Program-made: the position numbers and the translations under genes
Notes under the pieces: model-generated
What the model was told of the DNA's origin: nothing
The model's input: the letters and a program-made list of their open reading frames with translations, nothing else
Database searches by the model: none
Part shown: one piece after another, positions 38,001 to 50,000 of the stretch
Numbering within the stretch: position 1 is the stretch's first letter
Layout: each line of letters opens with the position of its first letter
DNA from: Pseudeuparius sepicola
Taxonomy: Eukaryota; Arthropoda; Insecta; Coleoptera; Anthribidae
Reading direction: 5' to 3'
DNA length: 64,000 nucleotides
Assembly: GCA_963920635.1 (NCBI GenBank)
Contig: OY987303.1
Span: 18,516,175-18,580,174, forward strand

Positions 38001-41000
38001 TGTATACGAAAAAAGATAGTATAGGTAGAATTGGCATTGAAAATAAGAACAATGAGATGACTATACCCATATCGGGCATCAAACAGGCCAGGTAAAGGGG
38101 ATATTTTTGCAGATTTCACAGTTTCTAAATTAGCCACTTTGTAGTGCCATAGATTTTGACACAAACACAATGAGGATTTATTGGAGTGACAGCAAATCTC
38201 GTACAATAATGAGAGCATTTATAAATGGTTCTGATTTGCAGAAAGTTATCGATTTAGGTTTAGCCTCACCCGAGGGCATTGCTGTTGATTGGCTAGGTAC
38301 GGCATATCGGCTTTTTTTTTTTGCTTAAATTCAAATATTTGCTTGCAGGTTTAAACATATATTGGACTGACCCTGTAGCACACAGAATTGAAGTAGCGCG
38401 ACTAGTAGGATCTAGTAGAAGAACATTATTATGGGACGAAGCTAATGAACCACATGGAATAGTATTAGACCCTGCGTCAGGGTATGCTATCTAATTTAAC
38501 TTTTCTTTGACGAACTCCAACTTATTTTTTTGTAGTTACATGTATTGGTCCGAATGGGGAACATCAAATGCAATAAAAAAAGCCGCTATGGATGGTTCGA
38601 ATCCCATCAAGTTAATTTCTACAAATGAGCGTGCCACAGGATTAGCTTTAGATTACGAAAAGAAAAGGATATATTGGGCAGAGATCGAAACCCCCGCAAT
38701 TTGGTCGTCGGATTTAGATGGCAACGATAAGAAAACAATAGTAACAGATCGGGCTACACGACCTGTAAGAGTAACATTATACAACGATTTCATTTACTGG
38801 AGCGAGGAGAAAACGTGGGAAATACTGAAAGTTAACAAAAACGATGGGTCAAACTTTGCCAAAGTGCACAGCTTTTCGGAAAACATAACGGATATTTTGG
38901 TGTACCATAATGCGAAAAAGAGGCAGAGCAATCAATGTGCTACTAGTAACGCGGGGTGCTCGCATTTATGTTTGGCGTTACCTGTGCATAACGTTGAAAA
39001 AAATAGTGGATACACCTGCGCATGTCCTACACATTATATTTTGCAAAATGGCACTGAATGCAAAGGTAAGTGCAGTTTATTTGGTGGAGGATACTGGTAT
39101 TTACCCTGTTTGATAGATATTATTAACCTTTTCGTCATCTTGACATTTCTTGGACCATTGGATAATAGTTATTTGGGTACCTACAAAAGCACTGAAGTTC
39201 AACTTTTTATAACAAATGTGCAGAGGCGTGGCCAGCATGTTTTTTCAATGTCCGTGAAGTTAGCGACCTCTTTCCAGCGAAGAATTTTTAAAGCGTAGGC
39301 AAATTGCGGACATGGCCAATCCGCACCATAACTAATTCTACAAATGAAGTTTTATTTTTCTTTAAACTGAGGGTCGGATACCCCCAAGAAACATACAGCA
39401 CCCTAGGACTTAATCTGGGAAAAAATCGGCTGTAATTACCGTAGAAGAGTTGCAAAGCGAGGGTGGAAGCACCAGGTGCATATGACGCTTTCGAAGAAAA
39501 TATTTTTTTCTTAAAAATTTGAGGTAGTACACCTTCAGCTTTTGACAGAGGAGGAGCAACAACCCCAGGGCTTAAGTCGAGAGAATAAAATCGACTCTGA
39601 CTACCGTCCAAGGGTTTCAAAACGAGGGTGGATAGGGCGAGAGCATATGCCGCCACAAGGATACAATAATTTCCTTCTTAAAAATTTGCGAGCGTTATAC
39701 CTTCAGGTTTTCACATAGGAGGGGCTACACCACAGGGTTTAAGTTGGCAGAAATAATTGACCGTGACTACCGTCCAAGCGTTTCAAAACGAGTGTGGAAG
39801 GTCCGAATGCATATGACTCCGCCGAAGAAAATAATTCTTTTCTTAAAAATCTGCGGAGTTACACCTTCGATTTTTTCTTTGAAGGTGTAACCCCTCAAAT
39901 TTTTAAGAGAAAAATTATTTTCACCGGTGGCGTCATATGCTCTCGGCGTTTCCACCCTTGTTAACAAGGGCCTACCGGCTTCGCCGGACCCATAGGACCT
40001 TGTTTTGGCTCCCACTGCTGGGTAGTAATAGGTGTACCTACTTTATCGCCTACAGGTCGCAGTTTTCGATTTTTCGAGCCCAAATTTGGCGTACGAATCG
40101 GAAGAGCCGTTCGGCCCCCGGAAATTTTTGTGTCCATTTTTTTCGATTTTTTTCGGGAAATATGGCTAGGGATTCGAACGGGAAACGCCGATCGAGGTCA
40201 ATTTTCTCGTGAATTGTGTTTTTCGCATAGCAAAAAGAGAAACTTTTTCTGGGTTATTAGGTGTCTCAAATAAAGTCCGATTATATCCTTAGTTTTTGAA
40301 ATGAAAAGCCCAGCTGGAGAATCCGAATCTAGCTTTAGAATTTATATACAGGGTGTTCTCGAAAAGTTAAGGACAAGAATACAGGGTGTCTATTTATGAA
40401 GGGCCACTCGAGAAAATCTTGACAAATATGCATTTTTCTGAGTACTTTATTTGAAAAAAAAAAGCTTTTTTGATGAGCTAACTTTGCGTTCCATGAGAGA
40501 TCCATGGCCTACTTTCCAAGATATTTTTCAAAATCCCGAAAATCGTCGAAAGTTCTTCGGCGTGTAACTTTTTTGTTTCAAGAGTTACCGAAAAAAATTG
40601 TAATAAAATTTGTGGGCTAAACTGATTGCTTTAAACCTAGTTTATCAGAATTTGGAAAAAAAAACATGGTTTGTTGAGTGCTCTCTTAACACTTACATTT
40701 TTTATTATTTATAGCTGTCATGCATACTAGAAAATTTTCAAAATGTGAAAAATACGCAAGATACCGATACCTCGCAAGAAATTTCCAAGATTTCCAATGT
40801 AGTATGTTGGGAAAAAAATACCTAAAACATGAAGAAGGTACAGGATTCGTGGCCACGGCTCGCTACAATAAAATGGTCACATTTTTCGGTGGGTACTAAG
40901 AGAGCACCCATTAAACCGTGGCATTGTTTTAAATTCTGATAAAGTAGGCTTAAAGCAATTAGTTTTGCCCACAAATGACATTGGAGAAAATTTTTCGGTA

Positions 41001-44000
41001 ACTCTTGAAACAAAAAAGTTACAAACCGAAGAAATTTCGGTACGGGTTTTTAAAAAATATCTCTGAGTACCAAGGCCATGGATCCCAAATGTTACACAAA
41101 GTTACCCTATCAAAAAAGCAATAATTTATTTCAAATAAAGTTCTCAGAAAAATAAATGGTAAGATTTATTAGGGGATTTGTTGGACGAAAATTGTTATTT
41201 GTAAAACAGGCTTTAATAAATGGTAAGATTTATTGGGGGATTTGTTGGACGAAAATTGTTATTTGTAAAACAGGCTTTAATAAATGGACTATTGTGTATA
41301 AGCCCTTGTAAGTCTGCCGTGGTTTCAGCACGGCCACAACTGGGCACTCCTCAAGTTGGTGGCGCTCCGAGGTCTGTACTTGTTTTGAAATCCATAGATG
41401 GTAGTCACGGTCGATTTTATTCTCCTGACTTCAGCCCTTTGGTGTTGCCACAGAAAATATATTCAGAACAGAGAGCTCTTTAATGACAGCTGTCAAATGG
41501 ACTCCAACTTTGAAGCCTAATATTTTCCACATACATCGATATTAAGGTCCACTATTAAATGTTGGCTAATCTACGAATTGGGAAGATTACATTTTGTGAA
41601 AATATCATTTCATGACAAATGCAATCTGCTTGTTTTTGGAGTCTGTAGTTGGAGTCCATTTGACAGGTATTGTTAAGGAGCTTTCTGTTGTGGAACTATA
41701 TTTTCTGTGGTGTTGCTCATCCCTTGTCAAAAGCTGAAATTAAAAATTCGTCGCTGGAAAACCGTTGCTAACTTCACAGACATATTTTTTCAGGGTGGGC
41801 ACCTAAGTTGCTACTTATTTTGACGTGGGCATCAAAGGGGAGTTTGGACGAGGGAAGGATTGGGGTGGGGGGGGGGAGATACTCATATGGCTGTAGCTAG
41901 ACTTTGTCGGGGTCACAAAATAACAAAAACAATGTGGTTAAAATTGCACCGTGGGAAAGTTTCCAAGGTCAAACAGTTTAAATAAATTAAACAAGTATCC
42001 AAGTAACCTGCCCGTAATCATTTGTAACGAAAAAGTGGGTTAGAATAAAGTGTTAACAAAGTTATAGTTTTTTGTTGCCTTAGTGATGTGGAAGTAATAA
42101 TTATTGTTGGGTCTATTAAAGAAATTAAATTAATTTATTTCAAAGGGCTACATTATAATAATATGTAACTTTTCCATAAACACGCTTTTATTGACAAGTC
42201 TTGTATGGACATACCTACAGAAATTTGTTTTTTAAAAAAGTGGGTATTTAAAAAGTAGAGGTGGATGGATGCTCACTAAAATGCGTTGCAGGTGAAATTT
42301 CTTTGAAACTTTGGGGACAAATAGTTTAAATGAGGCTCAAGAAATTACAAAATCACATCTTCTTGAAGTATCTTTTTTTCTCTCAATGAGGGGTTTGAAC
42401 CTCATCCCGTCCTCTTATCTATGACCCCGTAACTAATACAAAATATATCTTTATTTTATTATTTAAAGATTTTTTTGTGTGTGTACCTTATGGAGTTATT
42501 TTCAGTTTTTATACATTAAGGCTCATGTTTCTATTTGCCACGTGAGTTATAAAAAGGGACTTCAGTGCCGAGAGACACATTCATAGGGTGTTCATATTTG
42601 ATCCAGAATACCCCTGTAAAATTGTTATTGCGCTGTAGGATTTTGATGATTTTTTGAAAAGTTAAATGATACTTTATTAGCCGGGTTTTGAAATATCTGG
42701 CCATGTATGACGGGCGACGGACCCGTTAGACGTTTTGTTTCCAAATCTCACCAAAGCCAACTTATAGAAAAAATTGTACAATAATGACTTACTTTAGTAC
42801 CAATTTCTGAGCTTTTATTGAGGTTATTGAGAGTCAGTGCTGATTAAAAAAAAATTAATCATTGAAAAGGAACAACTGTCAAGAGTGACAATTAATACAT
42901 TCTGGGAGGTGGAATCGCAGGGCGGAAATGTTGGTTTTCTAAACTAACTCAAATTTGCTATGAGTTTTCTATAAACACAATCTCCCCTTTTATTTTATTA
43001 TGTTTTTATCTATTTACCTCTCAGAATTTGCCAGATTCATAACCTTTAATGGAAAAACATTTGGTGGTGTATTTACTAGTTATGTTTCAGCACCTACACA
43101 TTTCATGTTATACGGTCTAAAAAATTTAGTCGTAAGACTTGTTCCTGATACATCTGACTGCCCTGAAGCCGTATTGCCTATTCAATGGTTAAAAGGTGTA
43201 AAAGCTATTGATTTTGATCCCGAAACAAACTTTTTATATTGGGTAGGTTAACTATTTTTCATGATTTCAATTTTTGATAATTTTATTTTAGGTCGATAAC
43301 AAATCACATACAATAAAACGTTCCGAAGTTAGTGGACAGTCGTTCAGCATTTTCATTCCAAATAGTAATAGTCAGGACATACACCCCTTTGATATTGCTA
43401 TAGATGCTATCGGACGATTGTTATTTTGGACCTGTTCAATACAGGATATCATAAACGTCACTTATTTAGATAAGGACAGCAATACTCCATTTGGAAGTTT
43501 GGAATATAGGGAAGGTGAAAAACCAAGGCTTATTGCCATACACGTTAGGAAAAGGTAAAAAGTTATAATTATTTTAGTTTTTACCTATTTCAATTCACAA
43601 ATTCTTGTAGACTTATATTTTATACTGATGTCGGTACTGCTCTGCAACTAGTAAGAACAAGATTAGATGGTTCACATCGTATTGTCATCACTAAAGGCCA
43701 TAACATCTCGGCTATTGCCGTCGACATTGATAACGACTCGATAGTTTGGTCGCAAGGACAGAGCATCTACATCAGCAACATCGACGGTGAAAACAAGCAC
43801 GTTTTGATCAACGAATCGAAATCGAAAATTCAACAATTAACCGTCCATTCGGGTTGGTTATATTGGATCGACAAAGAGTTGCATCAGTTGCAAAGGCTCG
43901 AATTAACAACAGGAAAATCAAGGTCGATTTTTCCTGTACAGGCGTCTCACATTTTGGACCTCATTTCTGTCAAAAAACCTGAAGAAAATCACGTGTGCAA

Positions 44001-47000
44001 CACCAATCAGAAACGATGCACTCATTTTTGTATTTTGAATGGTTCGGTGCCGCTTTGCGCATGTCCTAAAGGTAAAATGCTCCAGGAAGATAAGCGAACT
44101 TGTCAGACGATACCGAATTGTGGCCCCGAACGGTTTTCGTGTACGACATTGTCCAATACGAAAGATTGCATACCGATTGCCTGGCGTTGTGACAGTCAAA
44201 ATGACTGCTCTGATGGTAGCGACGAACTTGACTGTCCTGCCTGTCGACCACACGAGTTCAGATGCAAAGATGGTCGATGTATTGACAAACAATATCACTG
44301 TGATAATATTGCGCATTGTGCCGATAAATCAGACGAACAAAATTGCTGCGAAAACGGTTTTCAATGTACGCAAACGGAAGTTTGTTTGTCTGTCACGATG
44401 GTTTGCGATGGCCAAGAAAATTGTGCAGACGGTTCGGATGAACGGGATTGCAATCAGGAGAAGAATAGTCAGAAATCTACAAACACTTTAATTTTGGTGT
44501 TGGTGGGAACTCTTTTTGTGTTTCTGCTGTTTTCAGTTGTATTTTATTCGCAGAGAAAGAAATTTATGCCGGCAGAAGAAGTTGCAGATCCACCAGAGGA
44601 TTCATTGAGTCCTTTACATCCAAGTGGGCATAATAAGAACTTAAAATTGAGGAAAGGCTAGTATTTTCATTTTCACAGTATAACCGTTGACTGACGTATT
44701 AATAAAGACTGCTCACGGCTGGCATGTTTGACAGTTCTCTGGCTCACCATGCGCTTCCCGGAGACAAAATACAGTGCAAAATACATTGTTGACCATAGGC
44801 GCCATCTACTTTCCAGGACATGAAACTCTATCCGTGAGAAGTCTTATTAATACGTCAGTCAACGGTATAACCTTTGTTTATGCTTTGTTTATGGATACTC
44901 TAGTTAGCCAATGTATGACACTGACATAAGGACATGACAGAAATACAGTAGATACAGGAGACAGATTTTGCAAAAAATAAAGTTGTCCAGCTGTTTTTTG
45001 GTAGATTTTAATAGAAGAAAATTAGTAAGGAATGACTGTGCTACTTTAATTTTTAGCATCATCTGTTACTTGTATCCATCATTGCTCTCATATTCTTATG
45101 ACTCTGTCACATTTTGGCTAATTAGAGATTCCATAAATAAGGGTGTGGCTGCACTTGGTTTGCAGCAAAATATTTGTCATCAGTCTCACTCAACGCTAAT
45201 CTATATTAGCTCAGCGCTATTCTACGTTAGTTATCATGTGTTAATAAAACGAAGATTCGAAAAACGTCGCAGAAAAATAAACTTCGAAATTATTTGTTGG
45301 CCCTAAAAAGATTTTCATTATTTTTTAGTAGTTGAATCATTTATAGGATGACTAATTTATTTTTAACCCTAACTTATCATAGTTTAGGCACAGAATAAAT
45401 AGCTTTGCAATAGAAGCCTCCTTAAGGACATAATGTGTCAAAAATAAGCAAGTCTCCATTTCAATTTACAGAAAAACAGCTTGTATTTTAATTATAAATT
45501 AGGTTCTAATACAATCTCTTCCCTATGATATTAATGTAAAATCAAATAAAATGCGCAATGTTTATCTCTTTACAATATATTTCGCCTAAGGAATTATTGT
45601 CTGTATTGCTCGTTAATCTGTGGTTTAGCCAATTTCTAAAACTTGCCAAAATGGTTAACTATCGTAAAGAACTTCTTTTTATTCAATACTTTTCAGGGTT
45701 GACACCTTCCTGGAAAACCGGGAATTGTCAGGGAATTTTTAATATTGCAAACAATTCAGGGAAAAGTCAGGGAAGTTTGCTGTAATCCGCTGAAAGTAAT
45801 GGAATTTGTCTTTTTGATATTTTACATTTTTTTCTTTTAAATATTGAGTTTGGTCACAATTTTTTTTTTCAAATTTTGTTGCTGACTTTGGTGATAGTGA
45901 TTATATTATATTTAGTCAGGGATAACCGGGAAAAAATCAAGGAATTCCAAATTAGAAATGTGGTGGCAACCCTGCTCTAACACAAAATTTGAGTTTTTTT
46001 TATTGTACCTGGCAAAAAAACGAAAAAATCAAAAAGAAAACACTTGTGACGGTGACGTAGCTGAACTTGGCAACGGGGCATTCAAAGTTAATGTTCAAAT
46101 CAGGTCTTGTGGTTATTTTTTGTTGGGTCTAAAGTAAATTAATGATAATAGTTAACTTTTTTTGGCACTGGAATATGGGTAATCCTGGCTTTCAGTATAT
46201 TTTGCTGGTATTTTTTTATTATGTTCTTAAGGGCCTAAAAGAAACATAAATATGCGAGGAATTTTGTGTAGGTATGCGCGTGATCCACAAAATTGTGCGA
46301 CAAATCGGTCATTTTTGAATACCGCTGGAATTGTAGACTTTTGTGCGAAGTAACCAACTAATTTAATTTTTTCACTTTAAAAATATACAAAAATAGACAT
46401 ACATCAACAAAGCAGAACTGTCACATTCGCACCAGCGTTTGTTTTCAATGGCTTCCTAGTATTTGAACTCAAATTTGCATACCAGACCCATGCACAATGA
46501 TATTCCCGCACCTTTTGCTGTGGCAACCCATTCACGATAACATTTCCGCACCAGTTGTTAAAAACCATGTACAATGAAGTACATTTCCCAATTAAAAACT
46601 AACATACAATGAGGCCATTTATTTACAGTTGTAGAAAAATGCACATTAGTTACTTATTCTTATTTCTTTTCCAAAATTCATAGTTGTTATGAAAACAAAA
46701 ACAAATAAAATTAAACCTAACAACTTGATGATATTAATATTGGTCTTATGCTTATACAAAAGAAAACAAAAAAAAAGAAAAAAATGTAAATTTCATCACA
46801 AAAACTACATTTTTAAAAAATTAATTTTTAAATTGAAATTAATTCAATTTTTTAAGGTCCTATTTTGAGGGGTGCTGAATCCAGTGGCGTGCACAGATTT
46901 TTTTCTAAAAAGGTCCCAATGTGTTTTATACAGTTTATCAAGATCTGCAATTTTTTTAAAAATCCGGGTCAAGTCACCCAATTAATAAACTTTTTACGGG

Positions 47001-50000
47001 GTGGCCCAAAAACAAATGGGTCACACTGTATATACACCATTGTCGATAAAAATCACAACATGGAAAAGTGCCGAGTGGTTCAGAACTTGTGGGTTTGAAT
47101 ATTGAAGTTTTATTTCACGGACATGCAGAACTTTCAATTAATTTAATTTTAATTCAACTCCACACTTTTTGGCAGATACTGAAGATCCAAATGTTTCAGA
47201 TACATCAGCCAACTAAAAAAGTCACTTAATTATACTTTTTGCAAGAATTCTTTCCTTTTTTGATGGTCAGGCAAGGAAATGCACTTGAAAGTGACCAATT
47301 TGGGCATCATTTTCAGCAAATTTGGACTTAATTCGTAGATCTCTCAGTATACACAAAATTCCTCGCATATTTACGATTCTTTTAAGGCCCCTAACGACAT
47401 ATAAAAAAAAATCACTAAAATCTGCTGAAGACCGGGATTGCCTTTATTTATAAACAGCTTACAGACAATATTTACCCCCTAATTTCCAGGTATCCCCGAT
47501 GTCGTAAGAATGTCAATGCTCAACGACAGCTGCCCGTCGACGTACGACAGAAGTCGGCACATCACGGGCGCGTCGAGCAGCTCAAACACAAACGGCTCGA
47601 GTAGCGGCTGCTACCCCAGAGAAACTCTGAACCCGCCCCCGTCACCCGCCACCACGGCGGCATCGACGAGGGCGAGCAGCCCCTCGTCTCGGTACCGTCC
47701 TTACAGGCACTACAGGGCCATCAACCAACCGCCGCCGCCCACGCCTTGCTCCACTGACGTGTGCGACGAAAGCGATTACAACTACCCCACGAGTAGGAGC
47801 AGGTGAGTTAAATCGGCAGTGGAATGTCGTGCAACCTGGGCCGACATTATATTAAAGTCCCGAACATGACGTCATATTTCATTGTTGTTTACGGATTGGG
47901 GTGGCGCCACCCGACGAAAAAAATGGCGACTTATTATAGGTTATAGGGGGGTATTCTGTGGTTATTGGTATGTCAGTTACTGCCGTTTAAAATGTCCCGA
48001 ATTTTAAATATCCAGCTTTATTACGATCTGCCTTCTTTTTACGGTAACGAATTGTCTTAGCGTCCAGTATTTAGCAGTTTTATCCTATTAACACAGCTTT
48101 TATAGGTAGATTTGTTTGTGATAACATGAAATTTCCATGCACATGAAGAAAATGGTATGCACACTTCACATACCATTAGGTGAATTGCACTATTTTGGAA
48201 TTATGGGATGATCTGATCAACCAGCTAAAGAAGCGAAAATTCTAGATTTTATTTTGGAAGAGTACATTGTAACTTATACAAGACTGAAAATAGAAAATTT
48301 TGTTTATAGCTCCAAAGCGAACCAATAGTCCTCCATATAAAGAAGAAACTGAAAAATCTAATGCATTTTATGCTTACTTACACTACAACTGGCCATGGAC
48401 TTTATTTCAAACCAAAAGGTACCAAATACTCTTGCTTGCTTTTAGACTCGTATGGAAATATGCCTTGTGAACTTGTCAAATTAGAGGGACATAACAAACA
48501 AATATTTTATTTTATTTTGGATATAAAATTCGTTGTAACAGACACATTTGCATGTTTTTATTTTATAAAAGATTCTGCAACAATAAACCACCGTGTAAAT
48601 TTGTTTCGTTGTGTGGCGCCAGTGGCGATCGCTTGAAACAGCGATCACAGGTCTTTAATATAGTGTTGGTCCAGGTGCAACTAAGGTGGAATCGGTTTTT
48701 AGATATGGTCCCATGAACAGTTTGGAGTCAGAACTAAATATCTTACCCCTTTTTAGACGTCGTCTGAAACATAACTCTACTCTATCTTAAACTACAAACT
48801 CCATTGCCCGAATATCCTCAGTAGTCAGTAGTATACATTTTTTAAAACCTCAGAGGACTAGGACTAAGTCAAAATTTACTTAACCCTTACGCCATACCAA
48901 TTATGATCAAAATTCCTATATAGCAAACATGTATGCAGACAATGTGTGAAACTCTAAATATTCTCTTGTAAATTATATTGTTTTTTTAATTGGGATTGCT
49001 CATAAACAAATAAGTAACTGAACTAGGTGTCCCCAATCTGGTTGAATAAAGTTAGTAAAGGCTACAAGGAATGTAAAGTGCAACAAAATGAAATTAGATT
49101 GAAAATGCAGACGGCATTTTGCAAGTAATGTATCTCCAAAAGTGGACAATTTTCACTGTTCGTCTTTTACATGTTCACTAAAATTTTTGTCGAGAAATTG
49201 AGCCATTTTCAAAATTTTTTTTCAAACAAAATTGGCTGATCTTACAATTCAGTAATATTTCTACTGTGGTTTTGTACACACTGTAAATTGGGATTTTTAA
49301 TAAAGAAGATGAATTAAATTAGCTATTAGATGGGTGTGTTTACCACAGAATCATCGAAAAAGCGCTTTGCTTCCGTTTGTTTTTAGTACGCGCTTGCAAT
49401 CATTAAACGTTTTCAAAGCCTACTAAGCACATTTAATTTATATACAGGGTGATTCAGTTTTGTTTTAGGACACTTCAACAGATGACCTTAAAATATGTAT
49501 ATTTTGTGGTATAACTTTTTATCCGCAGCCACCTCATATTCGAGATACAGAGTGTTTAAATTCTCAAAAATTGTAACGTTTAATTTTTTCTTTTTCAACC
49601 GTTAAAGATATTCAAATGAAATGTGTACACAGCATACATTGATCCAGTGTCACAAAATGTGATAATACCCAATGTTACTTTATAGAAAGGTTAGGACATT
49701 TGACGACTTGGAAGGAAAGGGGGGTGAGATAGGCAAGGAGACGAAAGGGTGAATTTAAGTTGGTAGCATTTACACGTGATTTGGCGATTTAGTAACTCCC
49801 TAAACATTTAACGCTTCCAGCCATAGGCGCATACAGGCATTTTTGGCATATTCATTTTATGCTTGCAGTGCGTGTTTCTTGTTTACTTTAGTTTTCGTGT
49901 ACATTTCTAATATTGCTTTGGCTATTTTCCCCCTTGAAATGTCTCGCTATTTTTTTGTTTCCAACTTTCGGTAAGTGCGTTACCCCTTCTGATATGCCAC

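Larger units (their letters stand above)
39231..41803. mobile_element. Composite foldback element with tandem repeats inside, 2.6 kb
   Basis: The ends are about 58-bp inverted repeats: GTCCGTGAAGTTAGCGACCT near 39250, against TTGCTAACTTCACAGAC near 41765, with AAAAATTCGTCGCTGGAAA continuing inward. Inside lie a 165-bp tandem array (39370-39875), a second palindrome (about 40420-41160) and a 66-bp tandem duplication. Long inverted ends carrying tandem repeats recall Foldback-type transposons. It sits in the intron between the EGF 3 and propeller 4 exons of arr. Confidence 0.6.

Noticed and set aside
39288..39656. 122-residue minus-strand ORF with repeated peptide, taken at first for a repeat protein
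   Set aside because: It follows from a 165-bp tandem array within a transposon. No start context or domain was found. It is listed as a repeat and raised as a finding only.
43918..44316. 132-residue minus-strand ORF and the plus-strand ORF 44039-44491
   Set aside because: These are alternative frames of the arrow LDLR-A exon. The Cys-rich arrow frame is clearly the real one.
48361..48636. 91-residue plus-strand ORF
   Set aside because: It lies wholly in a TIR element, and the second copy at 61 kb has indels and stops in the same frame.
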